Positions 30,306 to 31,220 of a DNA stretch of 31,220 bases are shown here, piece by piece. Each line of letters opens with the position of its first letter. The first letter of the stretch is position 1. The DNA is taken from positions 1 through 31,220 of IMG/VR virus record IMGVR_UViG_3300012922_000310. One strand, 5' to 3'. Made by a program: the position numbers and the translations under genes. The notes below the pieces were generated by a model. That model did no database searches. It saw only the letters and a program-made list of their open reading frames with translations, and had not been told where the DNA came from. The DNA comes from a virus.

Positions 30306-31220
30306 ATGCCGAATAAAATAAGCGGGAACGCAAACAACGTCACGACGCCGCTCACGCGCACAATCACGGGCGCCGTGACGTCGGCCGGGCTTATCAAGAT
30401 CACCACGTCGGTCGCCCATCTATTCTCGACGAGTAACGTGGTGACCGTTCAGAACGTTGGCGGCGTGCCCGCGGCGAATGGGACGTGGGTTATCACCGTC
30501 GTCGACGCGACGCACTTCACGCTCGACTTTAGCGTGTTTTCTGGCGTCTACACGAGCGGCGGATCCGTCACGGACTACTCGCTGACGCCTGCATTCGATA
30601 CCATCGCCGATGGCGAGACTTTCACGTCCGACGCCTTCGCCGTGTCGCTGCAAGCGCTCGCCGATCGCACGCAATTCTTAGCGACGATGGGACGCCGCAG
30701 CGCCACTACAATCACCGTTGCGCCGACTCCGTTCAATCTGTCGTACGCCGTCGACTGGTTTGTGGGCGACGACGGCACGATCGGAGCCACTGGTCAATTC
30801 CTCGTCAAGGCCGCACCAAACGACAACGCCGTCATCGTCGAACTCACGCCGTACCTAGTCGACCACGCCGGACGCACGCTTACGCAGTGCAAGCCGGTGT
30901 TCGCCGTCGGCGAGTCGCACGCGAGCATCCCCCTGGTCCTCCCATCGATGCGCATCCAGAGGACGCAGAGTCTCGGCACGACGAGCGTCGCGCCGACTGC
31001 GCCAACGAGTCTGATCGCGGCGGGCTCGGTGCCCTTCCCGACGCCAGGGTCAGGTGCCGCCTACTATTCGAGCGGGCAACTCCAAACGTGGACCGTCGCG
31101 ACCGACCAAAATAATGTGATCGACTCCACGCGCCGATACTTCGCGATCCTCATCGACGAGTCTTCGACGAATTCGCTGCCCGGTAACAAGTACCTCGGCT
31201 TCCAGTTGATCATTACGTGA
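30306..31220 (+). CDS. Tail fibre-like protein with repeated beta domain
   Basis: 304 residues, ATG at 30306, ending at the last base of the window. Residues about 22-89 repeat the pattern of the J-protein insertions: I-T-T-S-V-A-H-L-F...V-x-x-V-G-G-V-P-A-A-N-G-T-W-x-I-T-V-V-D-A-T-H-F-T-L-D, ending S-G-G-S-V. The rest is Thr/Ser/Ala-rich beta structure, ending K-Y-L-G-F-Q-L-I-I-T. It lies where fibre or fibre-attachment proteins are encoded, and probably forms the baseplate-proximal fibre. The receptor-binding tip may lie outside the window. Confidence 0.6.
   Translation: MPNKISGNANNVTTPLTRTITGAVTSAGLIKITTSVAHLFSTSNVVTVQNVGGVPAANGTWVITVVDATHFTLDFSVFSGVYTSGGSVTDYSLTPAFDTIADGETFTSDAFAVSLQALADRTQFLATMGRRSATTITVAPTPFNLSYAVDWFVGDDGTIGATGQFLVKAAPNDNAVIVELTPYLVDHAGRTLTQCKPVFAVGESHASIPLVLPSMRIQRTQSLGTTSVAPTAPTSLIAAGSVPFPTPGSGAAYYSSGQLQTWTVATDQNNVIDSTRRYFAILIDESSTNSLPGNKYLGFQLIIT

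Overview
This window is a compact, GC-rich segment of a tailed bacteriophage (or prophage) genome with a contractile (myovirus-type) tail. Head and tail genes follow the order of phage Mu: Mu gp29-type portal, protease plus scaffold, gpT-type major capsid protein, gp36-type connector, gpG-type morphogenesis protein, then sheath, tube, a frameshifted tail-assembly chaperone, tape measure, spike, W, J and I-like baseplate proteins and a fibre-like protein. No transposase, integrase, repressor or endolysin is visible, so lifestyle and lysis genes must lie elsewhere. The strong G/C third-base bias and the phage families suggest a high-GC, probably Gram-negative host; this is inference. The window begins on an ATG and ends on a TGA, so it may be trimmed to gene borders.

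Layout. 1-5300: many small early or accessory genes, including a lipoprotein, one leftward virion-like gene (1310-1756), small zinc-knuckle proteins, a 22-unit pentapeptide-repeat protein, a helix-turn-helix protein and a KGG/YciG-like protein. 4588-6788: recombination genes, an ERF single-strand annealing protein and a YqaJ-type exonuclease. 6785-10925: three putative glycosyltransferases, a MazG-like protein and a SAM methyltransferase, interleaved with small unknowns. 10925-11562: a GroES-like co-chaperonin whose 3' end runs into a striking tRNA-like element with its halves in reversed order, followed by a structured non-coding stretch. 11563-20367: terminase and head genes. 20364-31220: tail and baseplate.

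Almost every rightward gene overlaps its neighbour by 1-4 bases (ATGA, GTGA, TTGA, TAATG or TGATG), so the genes probably form a few long translationally coupled operons. The main non-coding breaks are 11351-11562, 12916-13088 and 23013-23103; all hold potential RNA or DNA structure.

The observations most worth pursuing are the candidate circularly permuted tRNA at 11307-11365, a 14-bp perfect hairpin followed by five T inside the spike gene, the -1 frameshift signal in the tail-assembly chaperone gene, a possible nested scaffold start inside the protease gene, one beta-rich domain reused in three neighbouring baseplate/fibre genes, and the sugar- and methyl-transfer gene cluster.
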